Positions 44,654 through 55,169 of a DNA stretch of 64,000 nucleotides are shown one piece after another; within the stretch, counting starts at the first letter, position 1; each line of letters opens with the position of its first letter. The notes beneath the pieces were generated by a model, which had not been told where the DNA came from, did not search any database, and was given only the letters and a program-made list of their open reading frames with translations. The position numbers and the translations under genes are program-made. Source of the DNA: Dryococelus australis (lineage: Eukaryota > Arthropoda > Insecta > Phasmatodea > Phasmatidae); contig CM057009.1 in assembly GCA_029891345.1 (NCBI GenBank), positions 298,693,466-298,757,465 on the forward strand. The letters are read 5' to 3'.

Positions 44654-44896
44654 GGGAACGCGGCGTTGTAATGGTTAGACTACTCGCTTTCCTCCTAGGC
44701 GAACAGGGTTCGATTCCCAGCCGCGTTGCACTGGGATTTTGGATGTGGGAATCGTGCCGGACGATGCCGCTGGTCAGCGAGTTTTCTCGGGGATCTCTGT
44801 TTACCCCGCCCCTGCATTTCGGCGCTGTTCCATACATCGATTCACCGTCATCGGCTCTGAAGACATTGTTAAGAGCTACTCAATTTTCTTAACACT
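44654..44896 (+). mobile_element. tRNA-derived SINE, copy 1
   Basis: A 243 bp element has a tRNA-like head: 'TGGTTAGACTACTCG' as A-box region and GGTTCGATTCC (44707-44717) as a perfect RNA polymerase III B box. The body is shared with copy 2 ('gggaatcgtgccgg', 'ctcggggatctc'). It is flanked by 13 bp direct repeats, AAGGGGAATTGAG (44641-44653) and AAAGGGAATTGAG (44897-44909), 12 of 13 identical, a target-site duplication of LINE-driven insertion. Non-autonomous. Confidence 0.85.
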
Positions 44897-44909
44897 AAAG
44901 GGAATTGAG

Positions 44910-45939
44910 TAAAACCCCTAGAGGTTGAGATGTTTCTTGACGTCAAGTACAGTTAATATGCTTTCTAAACACTTTTTAATATGTCCTGTTATATACTTAT
45001 GTGTGTATCAATACTTTATTATTAGCAGTGTACGTAGTTTCAAGCCTAATTTCGTTTTATCCCTGTAAAAGAAAGCTTCAATGGAGTGGAGTATGTCCTT
45101 AAACCTAACTTTGCTCCCCTCTCACTTTGTATTATCCACTTTATGTATGTGTGTATGTATGCTTTTATATATATATATATACACACATATATATATATCA
45201 AGAAATATAGAAAAAAGAGAACAAAATAGTAAGGGCTAACTCACTTGCAGAAAATAATCAATCTTCATTGAAATAATGTATATAGTTACCTCTATGTAAA
45301 GTAGTGATTGCACAGAATAAGTTCCTTTTGTATTATTACTGAATGTTGAAAAGTTTGTAATGTTCTGATCCATAGCTGTTTATATATTATTATTATTGCT
45401 ATATTTGGTATGTTATTAAGTGAAAACGTTTTGAAATGGAACTTTGGGGGGTAATATTACTTTCTTGAACTGCGTATATTTTAAGGTACACATAGACTCG
45501 TCTGCATCATGTAAATGGGGCAATAATTTACCAAAGAAGTTCGATATTTTAAAATCGATCAAAAATAGAACGGATAAGATTGTCGTGGCTGAATTAATTC
45601 TGTGCAGTGCTTGTTTCATGTATGTACTTAAGAGTACGATCAATAGTGACAGGTGTTTTTCTCGAAAAGTTTTCAAGACCAATTATACTATAAAACACTG
45701 AGACAAATCGCCTCAAGTTTCGCAATTTTCCACCTGCACAACATAACTGACAGAAATTTCAACCAGTCATGTTCCCGTACAATGCGCCAAATATCTACAC
45801 AGTTTCTACACTGCAAATATATTTCGCAAAAACACTGCAAAATACAACCTAATAGCTGTTTAGGAAGACAGCTTACCTTGTATGCAAACCAGCAAAACAC
45901 CACGTCGTGCAACTGTCTGGCTCGTCGGATCAGCTGACG
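44910..45939. other. AT-rich spacer with a TA/CA microsatellite
   Basis: A (TA)n(CA)n(TA)n run is at 45166-45200. Overlapping open frames at 45416-45701 on both strands have no motif and mirror each other, so neither is supported. Confidence 0.5.
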
Positions 45940-46270
45940 GCATTGGTGTATGTCGCGGATGACCACGTGGCCATGCCGGCCGACCACAGTGCGAACTTCA
46001 CAAGAACTGGGCGAAGCGGTCTTGGGTTCCTCCGGATGCTGCCACATGGCGCTAGCATCGGCAGTATCGCATGAGAGCGCCTTCGTCGGAAATATGGCAG
46101 CATCATGTGAAGTGAAATATACCGGAAGTGGACAATAATAATTATTAATAAAGAATCCTGATTGGTTGTGTATAAAAATGATTCGTTTGAGCCCTAGACG
46201 GTGGAGGGTAGTAGTGAATGTTTTTGTACAAATAACCAGGCTTGTCATTAGTTCGAGCTCCTGGACTTCG
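45940..46270. promoter_or_regulatory. GC-richer block with ETS and CCAAT-type motifs
   Basis: The block stands out in base composition. It contains CCGGAAGTG (46122-46130), an ETS-family consensus, then a reversed CCAAT box in 'CTGATTGGTTG' (about 46160) and 'tgtataaaaatg' (about 46168), a TATA-like site. A similar motif set is at 31780-32090. No gene is recognised downstream, so this is either a promoter of an unseen transcript or part of an unidentified element's LTR. A 186-codon minus frame (45688-46248) covers the block but shows no known motif. Confidence 0.3.
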
Positions 46271-47827
46271 ATTCAAGATAAGTACATTGTTTACATTTGT
46301 TAACACCCTTCTGGTAGGGATGAAAGAAAGGCCACTTTGCAAGTCCCTTAGTAGAAACTTAGAATTAACTAATTATAACTTTGGATAGAGTTTGGGTTTG
46401 GTGCAAAGGCTCTTTGAGCTTAAAATTTTGCATTATTATCAGCCTTGGTAAATGTTATTTCAAGAATGTTAAAAGATTTGAATTCTCTATGGCATTTGAA
46501 CTTTTACGCAGGCCAAAGTAATGTAATTAAACGTGTTAGAGTGTTTGGAAGTATATCTTTTAAGATATTCAAAGTATTTTTATGTCTGTAAAAAATTTTA
46601 CATTTTCATTTTATTAGCCCAAGTTATGCTTATTATTAAAGTCAATTGTTGTATATTTAACATATATAATAGCTAAGTGTAATGAAAAGTAGTAATGATT
46701 TTGTAAATAACGTGTTATAGGATTTATTATGGGCGATGTTATATAATGCTATCTATGGGCACCCAATTTTGTATATAAAGTTTCAAAAAATATTTTTCTG
46801 TCATGTAAAATCACGTTTCTTTCAATATTTACTAACCAACAATATGCCACTGTTATTCTGCTGGCTTTGTTACTCTGCTGCAGGCTGTTAGTTTTGCCTT
46901 TTTATGTCGCCCTGGAAAGCGCAATGGGGCATAGCAACACTTTTGTTCATATGCCCTTTCGTGGTTGGATGATTTTAAGTGCCATGTACCTGAAGTGTCT
47001 GTCTGCGAATCTTGGAAGTTCAGTATCGGAGTGCTTTATTTCGACTGGCTCAGTCAAACAGGAACATTCCTTCTCACATAGACACGCGGCCAGTAACCAA
47101 AGGAAGTTCTGGTTGTGGACATAGGAATATGAAGTTCAACATGGTCATAAATATTTTTGCGAAAATCTTCTGTCCCTGTGATTCAATCTTAGAATATTTA
47201 CGTTTCAAACAGGATAATAGTTACCCTTGGTCAAGAAGTCCTCAGGTCTACGGCTACATTAATTTTAAATGCGATGGAAGGTTACAAAACAGGCCATAAT
47301 TTACATCTTAAGCAGAGTTTTCGAAAGTGCTTGGATAACTGCGGATAACATGTAAACACTGCTTAAGATTTTAATAAAATACACTCTTTATTTAATCTTT
47401 ATGTTTCTGTCTGTTTTATTTATTCCAGAAGAAGTTCGATGTTTATTTCGACGAGTGGGCATGAAAAATTATATTCGCAGATTGGCTGCACAAGGTACTT
47501 GTGTATAATTGCCTACTACGTGGTTTGAAAGACTTCCTATCGGCATGGTGGCTGGCCGACAGATGTCACCAGGCGCTGATAAAACAAACGGTTTTCCAGC
47601 ACTTTACTGAGGAGTGCAGAGTTTTTTTTTTTTATTATATGGCTGGAGTTCCCAATGTAGGCGGTTATACTGTGTCTGTATGATTGCCTGGTCTGTACCA
47701 ATACCATGATGTTATTACACACATGTATAAAAGTGTCTTTTTGAAGTAATTTCTCAGGATCACTTAATACAGATATATCCATGGCACAATGTTGAGGGAG
47801 AATAACACTGCGGGCAGACAACTACAA
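46271..47827. other. Unassigned DNA
   Basis: No transposon end, tRNA box or protein motif is recognised. Open frames (for example 47012-47299, 95 codons, plus) lack family features. Base composition is AT-rich, with a GC-richer patch at 46860-47110. Confidence 0.4.
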
Positions 47828-48378
47828 TTAACCCATTCAGACCTAGTGTACACAATTGTGTACATTATGCATATGTAAGTAATTTTTGGCCTGTACTGCA
47901 CACTTCAAATATCGATGATTAGATACCTGAAAAATGTGTGAGTTCAATGACCTGTAGGCTAGACTCTACAGTCTTGTGTACAAATATGACTTTATCAACT
48001 GCAGATTGGTTGTCTGCTGTCACAGAGGAAGGCGAAAATTGGACACCGTTCTCCAGAATGTGTCAAACACCTCGTGAACCAATGGCTAAAATGACACAAA
48101 ACACTTGTTTTGAGTCACAGCTTCTCCCAAAATGAATCTGCGAATTCTTCAGGTCTCTATCAATGACCAATTTTCTTACCTCTGGTTAATGGTTCGCAAA
48201 CCCTCTTTCTGGTCTATTTCGTAATTGGCTGATATAACAGTAGCCGAACATTTACCTTACAGCTAATTGACTGTGACAACAAAACAAGGGTTCTGTCAAC
48301 TTAAGTAATGCCGGCATTATAATACAATTTGTTTACAATGCCTGAAACCTTAAATTAATGTGGCTCTGAAAGGGTTAA
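47828..48378. mobile_element. piggyBac-like MITE
   Basis: A 543 bp element (47832-48374) is flanked by TTAA on both sides (47828-47831 and 48375-48378), the hallmark target of piggyBac transposases. Termini are inverted: CCCATTCAGACC at the left, and CCCTTTCAGAGCC reading inward from the right. Next to the left end is a perfect palindrome TGTACACAATTGTGTACA (about 47849-47866). There is no transposase, so movement would depend on a piggyBac enzyme elsewhere. Confidence 0.85.
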
Positions 48379-48539
48379 GGGTTCGCTTACATGCAGCTAT
48401 TTTTGCGAGAATGAGGCCCCAAAACACGTGTGCAATAAGGGTTACTCTTGTTCGCTCCGCACTTGCCTCATCGCCTCTATGTGCAAGGTGCTAAAATGGC
48501 ATGCAGTCTTTCCAACAGCGACTCACCTACATGCGACTG

Positions 48540-51500
48540 CAAATGGTGAGAAGGGTCGACAGGCCAGGTAGAACCCATGTATACTTATAAGCATAGTTGG
48601 CTGTCCTTTCGAAACAACATGAGATATAATTGTAGAATTCATAAAACAGGCCACACCCGAGATGATAACAAGGGTTGCAGGGCCAAGTATACCCCATGTC
48701 TACTTATAAGAATAGTTGGCTGTAATTTCCCAACCATGTAAGATATACTTGCCAAATTCATAAGATGTGCATCATCCACAATGGCGAGAAGGGTTGCGGG
48801 GCAAGTATACCCTATGTCTACTTATAAGTATAGTTGACTGTAACTTCGGAAACATGCAAGATACAGTTGCCAAATTCATAACATAGAAATCACCCATGAC
48901 GACAAGAAGGGTCGCATTGTCAAGTATTCCCTACATCTACTTATAAGCATAGATCGCTGTAATTTCCGAACTCTGTAAGATAAAGTTGCCAAATTCATAA
49001 CATAGGCATTATTAAAAATGATGAGAAAGGTCGCAGGGCCAAGTATAATTATATGTCTACTTATATGCATAGGTAACTGTAATTCCCATAACATGTAAGA
49101 TATAGTTTTCAAATTCAAACACATGCATCACCCCAGACTACAAGAATTGTTTGAAGGGCCAAGTATAACAATATGTCTACTTATAAGCCCCATGGGCTGT
49201 AATTTCCATGACATGTAATATATAGTTGTGAAATTCAAACACAGGTCTCAACCTGACAATGATAAGTGTCGAATGGCCGAGTATATGCTTTGTTTAACTA
49301 TATGCATAGTTGACTGTAATTACTGTACCACGTAAGTTATAGTTGGCAAATTCATTACATAGGCACAATCCATGATGATGATAAGGTTCACATGTACAAG
49401 TATACCCTATATCTACTTATAAGCATAAACAACTGTGATTTACGAACTGTGTAAGATATGATTGCCAAATTCATAACATAGAAATCACCCATGACAACGA
49501 GAAAGGTCACAGGGGCAATTATACCCTATGTCTACAAATAAGCAAAGTTGCCAATAAGTTCCGAAATGCATAAGACACAGTTGCCAAATTCATAAGATAG
49601 GTATCATCCATGACGACGAGAAGGGTCGCAGGGCCAAGTAAACCATATGTCTCTTTATAGACAAAGTTGACTGTAATTTCCGAACTTCATAAGTTATAGT
49701 TACCAAATACAAAACATTCACATCATCCCATGATGAGAATGGGTCATAGGCGAAGTATACTATACATATACTAATAAGCATAAATAGCTTTAATTACTGG
49801 AATGTATAATATATAGATGTCAAATTCAAAACACAGGCACCACCCCCAACAAAGAGATGGGTTGCATGGCAAATTAAAACCATGTTTACTTATAAGCATA
49901 GTTGGCTGTATGTTCCTCACTACATAAGTTACAAATGCCAAATTCATAACATAGGCATAATCTACAATGACATGAAGGGTCGCAGATCAAGTATGAATAT
50001 CTCTACTTATACGCATAGTTGGCTGTAACTTCCGAACTATGTAATGTATAGATGTCAAATTCATAACACAGGCATCATCCTTGATGATGAGAAGGGCCAT
50101 AGGGTCAAGTAAATCCTATATCTAATTATAAGCATTGTGTTATGTAAGTTCCGAACTTCATAATATATATAGTTGACAAATTCATTACATATGCATCAGC
50201 CATGATGATGAGAAGTGTCGAAGATTCAAGTATACTATATATCTACTTATAAGTATAGTTGGCTGTAATTTCCGAAACACATAAGATGAAATTGTCAAAT
50301 CCGTACCACATGCCTTACCCTCGATGATGAAAAGGTTGCTGTGCCACGTATACCCCATGTCTTCTTATAAGCATAGTTGGCTGTAATTTCTGACTCATGT
50401 AAGATATAGTTGCAAAATTCATAACATAGACATCATCTACAATGGTGAGAAGGGTTGAAGGGCCAGGTATACCCTATGTCAACTTATAAGATTAGTTGAC
50501 TGCAATTCCGAATCACATAAGATATAGTTCCTAAATTCATAACATAGACATTATCGATGATGAAGTGAATGGTCGCAAGGCCAAGTATACCTTACTTCTA
50601 CATATATGCATAGTTGGCTGTAAGTTCCGAACCACATAATATATAGTTGCCAAATTCATAACATATTCATCACCATCGATGACAAGAAGTGTTGCAGAGT
50701 CATGTATACCCTATGTATACTTATAAGCATAGTTGGCTGAAACTCCCTAACCATGTAGGATAAGGTTGTCAAATTCACAACACATGCATCACACCTAAAG
50801 ATGTTAAGGGTCGCAAGGCCAAGTAAACCCTATATCTACTTATAATCATTCTTGTCTGTAAGTTCCAAACTGCATAATAAATAGAGTTTACAAATTCATT
50901 ATATAGGCATCACCCACGACAATGAAAAGTATCGAAGAGTCAAGTATACCCAATATCTACTTATAAGTATAGCTGGCTGTATTTTCCGAACCACATAAGA
51001 TAAAATTTCCAAATCCATAACACAGGCCTCACCCCTAATGATGAGAAGGTTCGCAGTGCCAATTATACCCCTTGTCAATTTATATGCATATTTGGCTGTA
51101 ATTTTAGAACAACATAATACATAGTTGCTAAATTTATAACATAGACATCATCCAAAATGATGAGAAGGGTCGCAGTGTCCAGTATAACATACAGATACTT
51201 GTAAGTATATATGACTGTAGTTTCTAAACTGTATAAGATAATGTTGCCAAATTAATAAAATGAACATCATCTACAATGATGAGAAGGATCGCAGGTCTCG
51301 GTATACTCTGTATCTACTTATAAGCATTTATGACTGTCACTTCCAGACTGTAAAATAAGGTTGCAAAATTAATAACATGAACATCATCCACAACAATGAG
51401 TAGGATCGCAGGTCCATATATACCCTATATATATTTATAAGCTTAAATTGCTGTATTTCTGAACCACATAATATATTGTTGTTAAATCCATAACATAGAC

Positions 51501-52128
51501 ATTATCAAGGTTGACAAGAAGGGTCTCAGAGCCACATATACCCTATGTGTACTTGTAAGCATAGTTGGCTGTAATTCCCAAAATGTGTAAATATAGTTTG
51601 CAAATTCATAACACAGTCATCACACTTGATGATGAGAAAGGTTACAGGGCTAAGTGTACACAATGTCACTTATAAGCATTGTAGGCTTTAAGTTCTGAAA
51701 CATGTAACATATAGTGCTAAATTCACAACATAGGCATCACCCAAGACTACAAGAAGTGTCACAGGTTAATCTACATCCCATATCTACTTATAAGCACATA
51801 TTACCATAATTTACGAACTGTGTAAGATAAGGTTGCCAAATTAATAACATGACCATCATCCACAATGATGAAAAGGACACAAGATCTTATATAAACTATA
51901 ACTACTTATAAGCATAGTTGGCTGTATTTTCCGTACCATGTAATATTTAGTTACCAAATTCATATAATAGGCATCATCCATGATGGCAAGAAGGGTCGTA
52001 CAATCAAGTATACCCTATGTCTACTTATAAGCATAGTTAGCTATTACCTCCATGCTGTGTAAGCTATAGCTGTCAAATTCATAACACATGCCTCACCCCT
52101 GACGATGATAAGGGTCGCAGGGCCAAGT
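48540..52128. repeat. Satellite array, about 30 units of about 119 bp
   Basis: The anchor 'tctacttataagcatagttgg' recurs about every 119 bp, from 48580 through 52021, thirty times by my count. The unit also contains 'ctgtaatttccgaac', 'taagatatagttgccaaatt', 'cataacataggcatcatcc' and 'gatgagaagggtcgcagggc'. Units are clearly diverged with no long stretch of near-identical copies, so the array has not been homogenised recently. There is no coding potential; the short open frames inside are repeats of each other. Confidence 0.95.
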
Positions 52129-52718
52129 AGGCAGTTGATATTATCTGTAGGAATTCAATTACCTCATTTATTTTTAGTCCTTTGCAAATAATACTACATT
52201 TATCAGCTGTCTTGTTAGAGTCTCATATAATAAATCAAAATATAATACAAGTTAATGTATTGACAAACAAAAGGGTAACTCTCATACACAATAACATGTC
52301 TGTGTTTTACTGTTCATATTCTTGTTTTTATACACCTCTGTGTTTGCACGGGCATGCAATGAGTAATGAAAGTAAACAGCATGAGGTGATTTGATGGTCG
52401 GTTTGGGTATTTAGCATCCCTCTCCAATGCCACAGAGTTTCTTCCTGATCGCCCATGTATTTGTAGTCCTGAACTTCGTCATGTGATCAGTTGAGAACCT
52501 TATTGCATTTTCGGACACGCCTTATGGTTTCCTCCATTTTTTAAAAAGATATCCTCTGACAACACACACATTTTGCACACCTTGGGTCCCCATTCGACTC
52601 TGGGCATGCGTACCTCCTATGTCACAGGCATATACAACCAATTTAATTCACATTATTGTGTAGTGCTGTCTTGCCAGAGCCAGAAGGTTCAAGGAAGTGA
52701 AAAGTTTTCCTGTAGTTA
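52129..52718. other. Spacer between the satellite and Tc1 remnant
   Basis: No gene is supported. The upstream end and inverted repeat of the Tc1-like element should be within this stretch, but I could not identify it. Confidence 0.4.
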
Positions 52719-53660
52719 TGTCTCACCACAGCCAATCGGTTTGGGAGAGAGTCATAGTCTTTGTTGAGGAGACAGGTTTATCTGACGCTGAAGCAGGCCA
52801 ATGTGGCGATGTTCCAGAGAGCGCTGCAAGTCGAAGGGTATAACAGTTCTTGGACATGGGTGACCTGACACATTGCGGAGGAAGGGGTAATGGAGCGTGT
52901 CGACTGGAGCCAAGGAAATTTATTACTACCCAGGCACAGTCGACTCCTTTCAGGAGTGCCAGACAGGTAAAATTTGACATGCACTTTCCTGGTAGCTCGA
53001 TTACTGTTCTTAGGTGCTTGATGGTGGCATGACTGAAATCCTGGTGTACTTCAAGGAAATAAAGGCTTATCGATGAGCACAGAATTTATCGACTCATGTT
53101 TGCCTAGGAAAACATTGGCAGTGACCGATCAGATTTTTGTCTTCTCCGATGAGTGTGTGTTTTCCTTGGCTAATGATGGCCAATGCGTGTCTTCAGATCT
53201 TGTGGGACATTACACAATCCAGAATATGTGGTCGAGTGCTGGTGCTATGGTGATGCATCCATTGTGTTTTGGGGATGAATGAGTGCATGCGGGATAGGCG
53301 TGTTGAACAAAACCGATGATCGAGGTCCATGTACACGGAGCCTCAACCAGACAGTATTAGCATATTCTAGAGAATATTATGATTCCCTCAGCGCGAGTTT
53401 TGTATACCAATGGTATGCTGTGCTTTCAACAGGACCATTCTTAGATACTCACTTCACAGATGGTTTAAGAATGGTTCACAAGGTAAAACCAACTACAGCT
53501 CATAGATTGGCCACCTTACAGTGCCATCTTAAATCGAATTGAGAATGTTTGGTCAGAGACAAAGCGCACAATGGCGGTAAACTGGCCTGATCCACATCCA
53601 ACAAATGAAGATGCTCTCTGGGAACTAGTAGCGGATGTCTGGGATTAAGTAGCTAGTAGC
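52719..53660 (+). pseudogene. Tc1-like (DD34E group) transposase
   Basis: Tc1/mariner transposases insert at TA with a DDE/D core. The N-terminal helix-turn-helix region runs from 52719 ('MSHHSQSVWERVIVFVEETG'), and 'GGRGNGACRLEP' stands at the GRPR linker position. The first catalytic D is in 'QIFVFSDECVFSL' (about 53148). The second is in 'CFQQDHS' (about 53435). The third is E in 'LIDWPPYSAILNRIENVWSE' (about 53540), about 35 residues after the second once stops are counted, fitting a DD34E-type spacing with an indel. Stops at 52840, 53445, 53470 and 53487 and frameshifts near 53045 and 53285 kill the gene. It ends 'ALWELVADVWD' then TAA. Inverted repeats were not located. Confidence 0.85.
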
Positions 53661-53847
53661 GAATGCTATGCTACTTCTCTGGTCACTTCTCTACCATGAT
53701 GACTGTGGCAGGTGGTTGAGAATGAGGGATACTGGTCCTCTTACTGAGGTTACAACACCTGCTCTTTTCAGGGCCAAATAAACACTCGCATAAAAAATGT
53801 GACACAAATAACCAACAGTTCACCATGTCACATAATGACCACGTTGA

Positions 53848-53920
53848 CACACAAACTAAAAGTGCGAGGTGGTTTCGAACCCGAAACAGACGGCTTCAGA
53901 ACCATACACGCGAGACCATC
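53848..53920 (-). other. tRNA-like B-box sequence (possible SINE head)
   Basis: The minus strand reads 'GGTCTCGCGTGTATGGTTCT', about 20 bases, then GGGTTCGAAACCACC. GGTTCGAAACC is one base from the B-box consensus, and the spacing to the A-box-like start fits a tRNA. It cannot be folded into a full tRNA by eye and does not share the body of the SINEs at 44.6 and 54.9 kb. Confidence 0.45.
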
Positions 53921-54229
53921 TTTGTTTGTTACATGTGTTTATCATATGGATGTAATCATATGCTTACAAATAAAATACATTGCATGATACTGTAACATTT
54001 TGTATTACAATGAAACAAAATAATATTACCAGTAGGAATGAAATTCAAGGTCGAACTCCAGAAACCTAATGTTATTGTGAAAAGTGAAAATGCTATTTCT
54101 TCGGCATGTTCTGCAACCATGCACACATTGCGATTAGCAGACAGCTGGGGGCATGAACTAACAACATAATATCATTCCGGTTCAAGTTCAAGTCCGGCCC
54201 AAACTGATATATATATTTGTCCAATTCTG

Positions 54230-54815
54230 TATTTCATTCCAGATGAATTGAAATAACATTGAACTATTTCTCGTACTGTTATTCTTTACTGCGCGATTTC
54301 ACTCAGTCTGGTATTTTCAGTCTGATGAATAAAGTTATAATTCAAGTCCACGAATTGCCCTGAACTTTAAGAAAATGTGAGATTTCATTTCCAGTTCACT
54401 ACAGAGCAAATATGAAAGAACTGTATCTCAAACTATTCTTGTACTTCCTTATGTTATTATAGTCCAACATTTTCGATTCAAGGTAGACAATTCCAATACA
54501 TGCTCATGACCTACCATGAACTAAAATTATGTTCACAGTTGCATTTCCAGGTCATTGAAGCATAAATATGAATTAACTGTATCTCTAACTATATCTCGTA
54601 CTTTCTTGTGTCATTCTAGACCGACATTTATAATTCGAAGTGGAAAATTCCAATATATGTTTACTACCTTCCTTGAATTAACATCGTGTTTCATTTTTCA
54701 TTTCGAGCTCAGTAAAGAAGAAACACTTAAGAACTGTACCTCGAACTGCACTTCGTATATCTTTATTTTGTTCCATTCTTGTATTTATAATCCGAGTATC
54801 AAAGGCCAGCTAATA
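54230..54815. repeat. Tandem repeat of about 157 bp, three to four units
   Basis: The anchor 'aactgtatctc.aact.t' occurs near 54420, 54577 and 54733, with a weaker one at 54258. Each is followed by 'tcgtact..cttatgtt.tt', 'gac..cattttt.aattc', 'aattccaatatatg', and 'tgaa.t.a.at..tgtttca'. Confidence 0.75.
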
Positions 54816-54925
54816 TTCACAGAATCATACAAATATATGATAAGTTCTGGTGCAAGATTCAAGAATTTTCATTGTGGCGTTAATTCACCACAGCTAATAT
54901 TCGATCAATTCCTCTATACAATGGC

Positions 54926-55154
54926 CGTGGGGGCTAAGAGGTTAGACTTCTCGCCTCCACCTAAGCGAACTGGGTTCAATCCCCGACTGAGTAACTTGAT
55001 TTTTGCTAATGGGAATCGTGCCGGTTGGGTTTCTCTGGGATCTCCCGTATCCCCCGATGCCCTTGTGTTCCGATGCTGCTCGTTTCTCACATCCTTTCGC
55101 CCTCATCTTGTCTCAAGAACGCGACCTTTAGAGCCGCCCAGATCACTCAACTCA
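54926..55154 (+). mobile_element. tRNA-derived SINE, copy 2
   Basis: It has the same family features as the 44.6 kb copy: head 'GGCTAAGAGGTTAGACTTCTCG', B box GGTTCAATCCC (about 54972), then 'gggaatcgtgccgg' and a C/T-rich tail. Flanks show a weaker direct repeat: 'ctatacaatggcc' before and 'actacaacggcc' after. It lies in the same orientation as copy 1. A 213-codon open frame runs across the preceding tandem repeat and this SINE and is not a gene. Confidence 0.78.
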
Positions 55155-55169
55155 ACTACAACGGCCATT

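Noticed and set aside
45688-46248. 186-codon minus-strand frame
   Set aside because: No recognisable domain; spans a composition change and overlaps open frames on the other strand. Kept only as a note under the promoter-like block.
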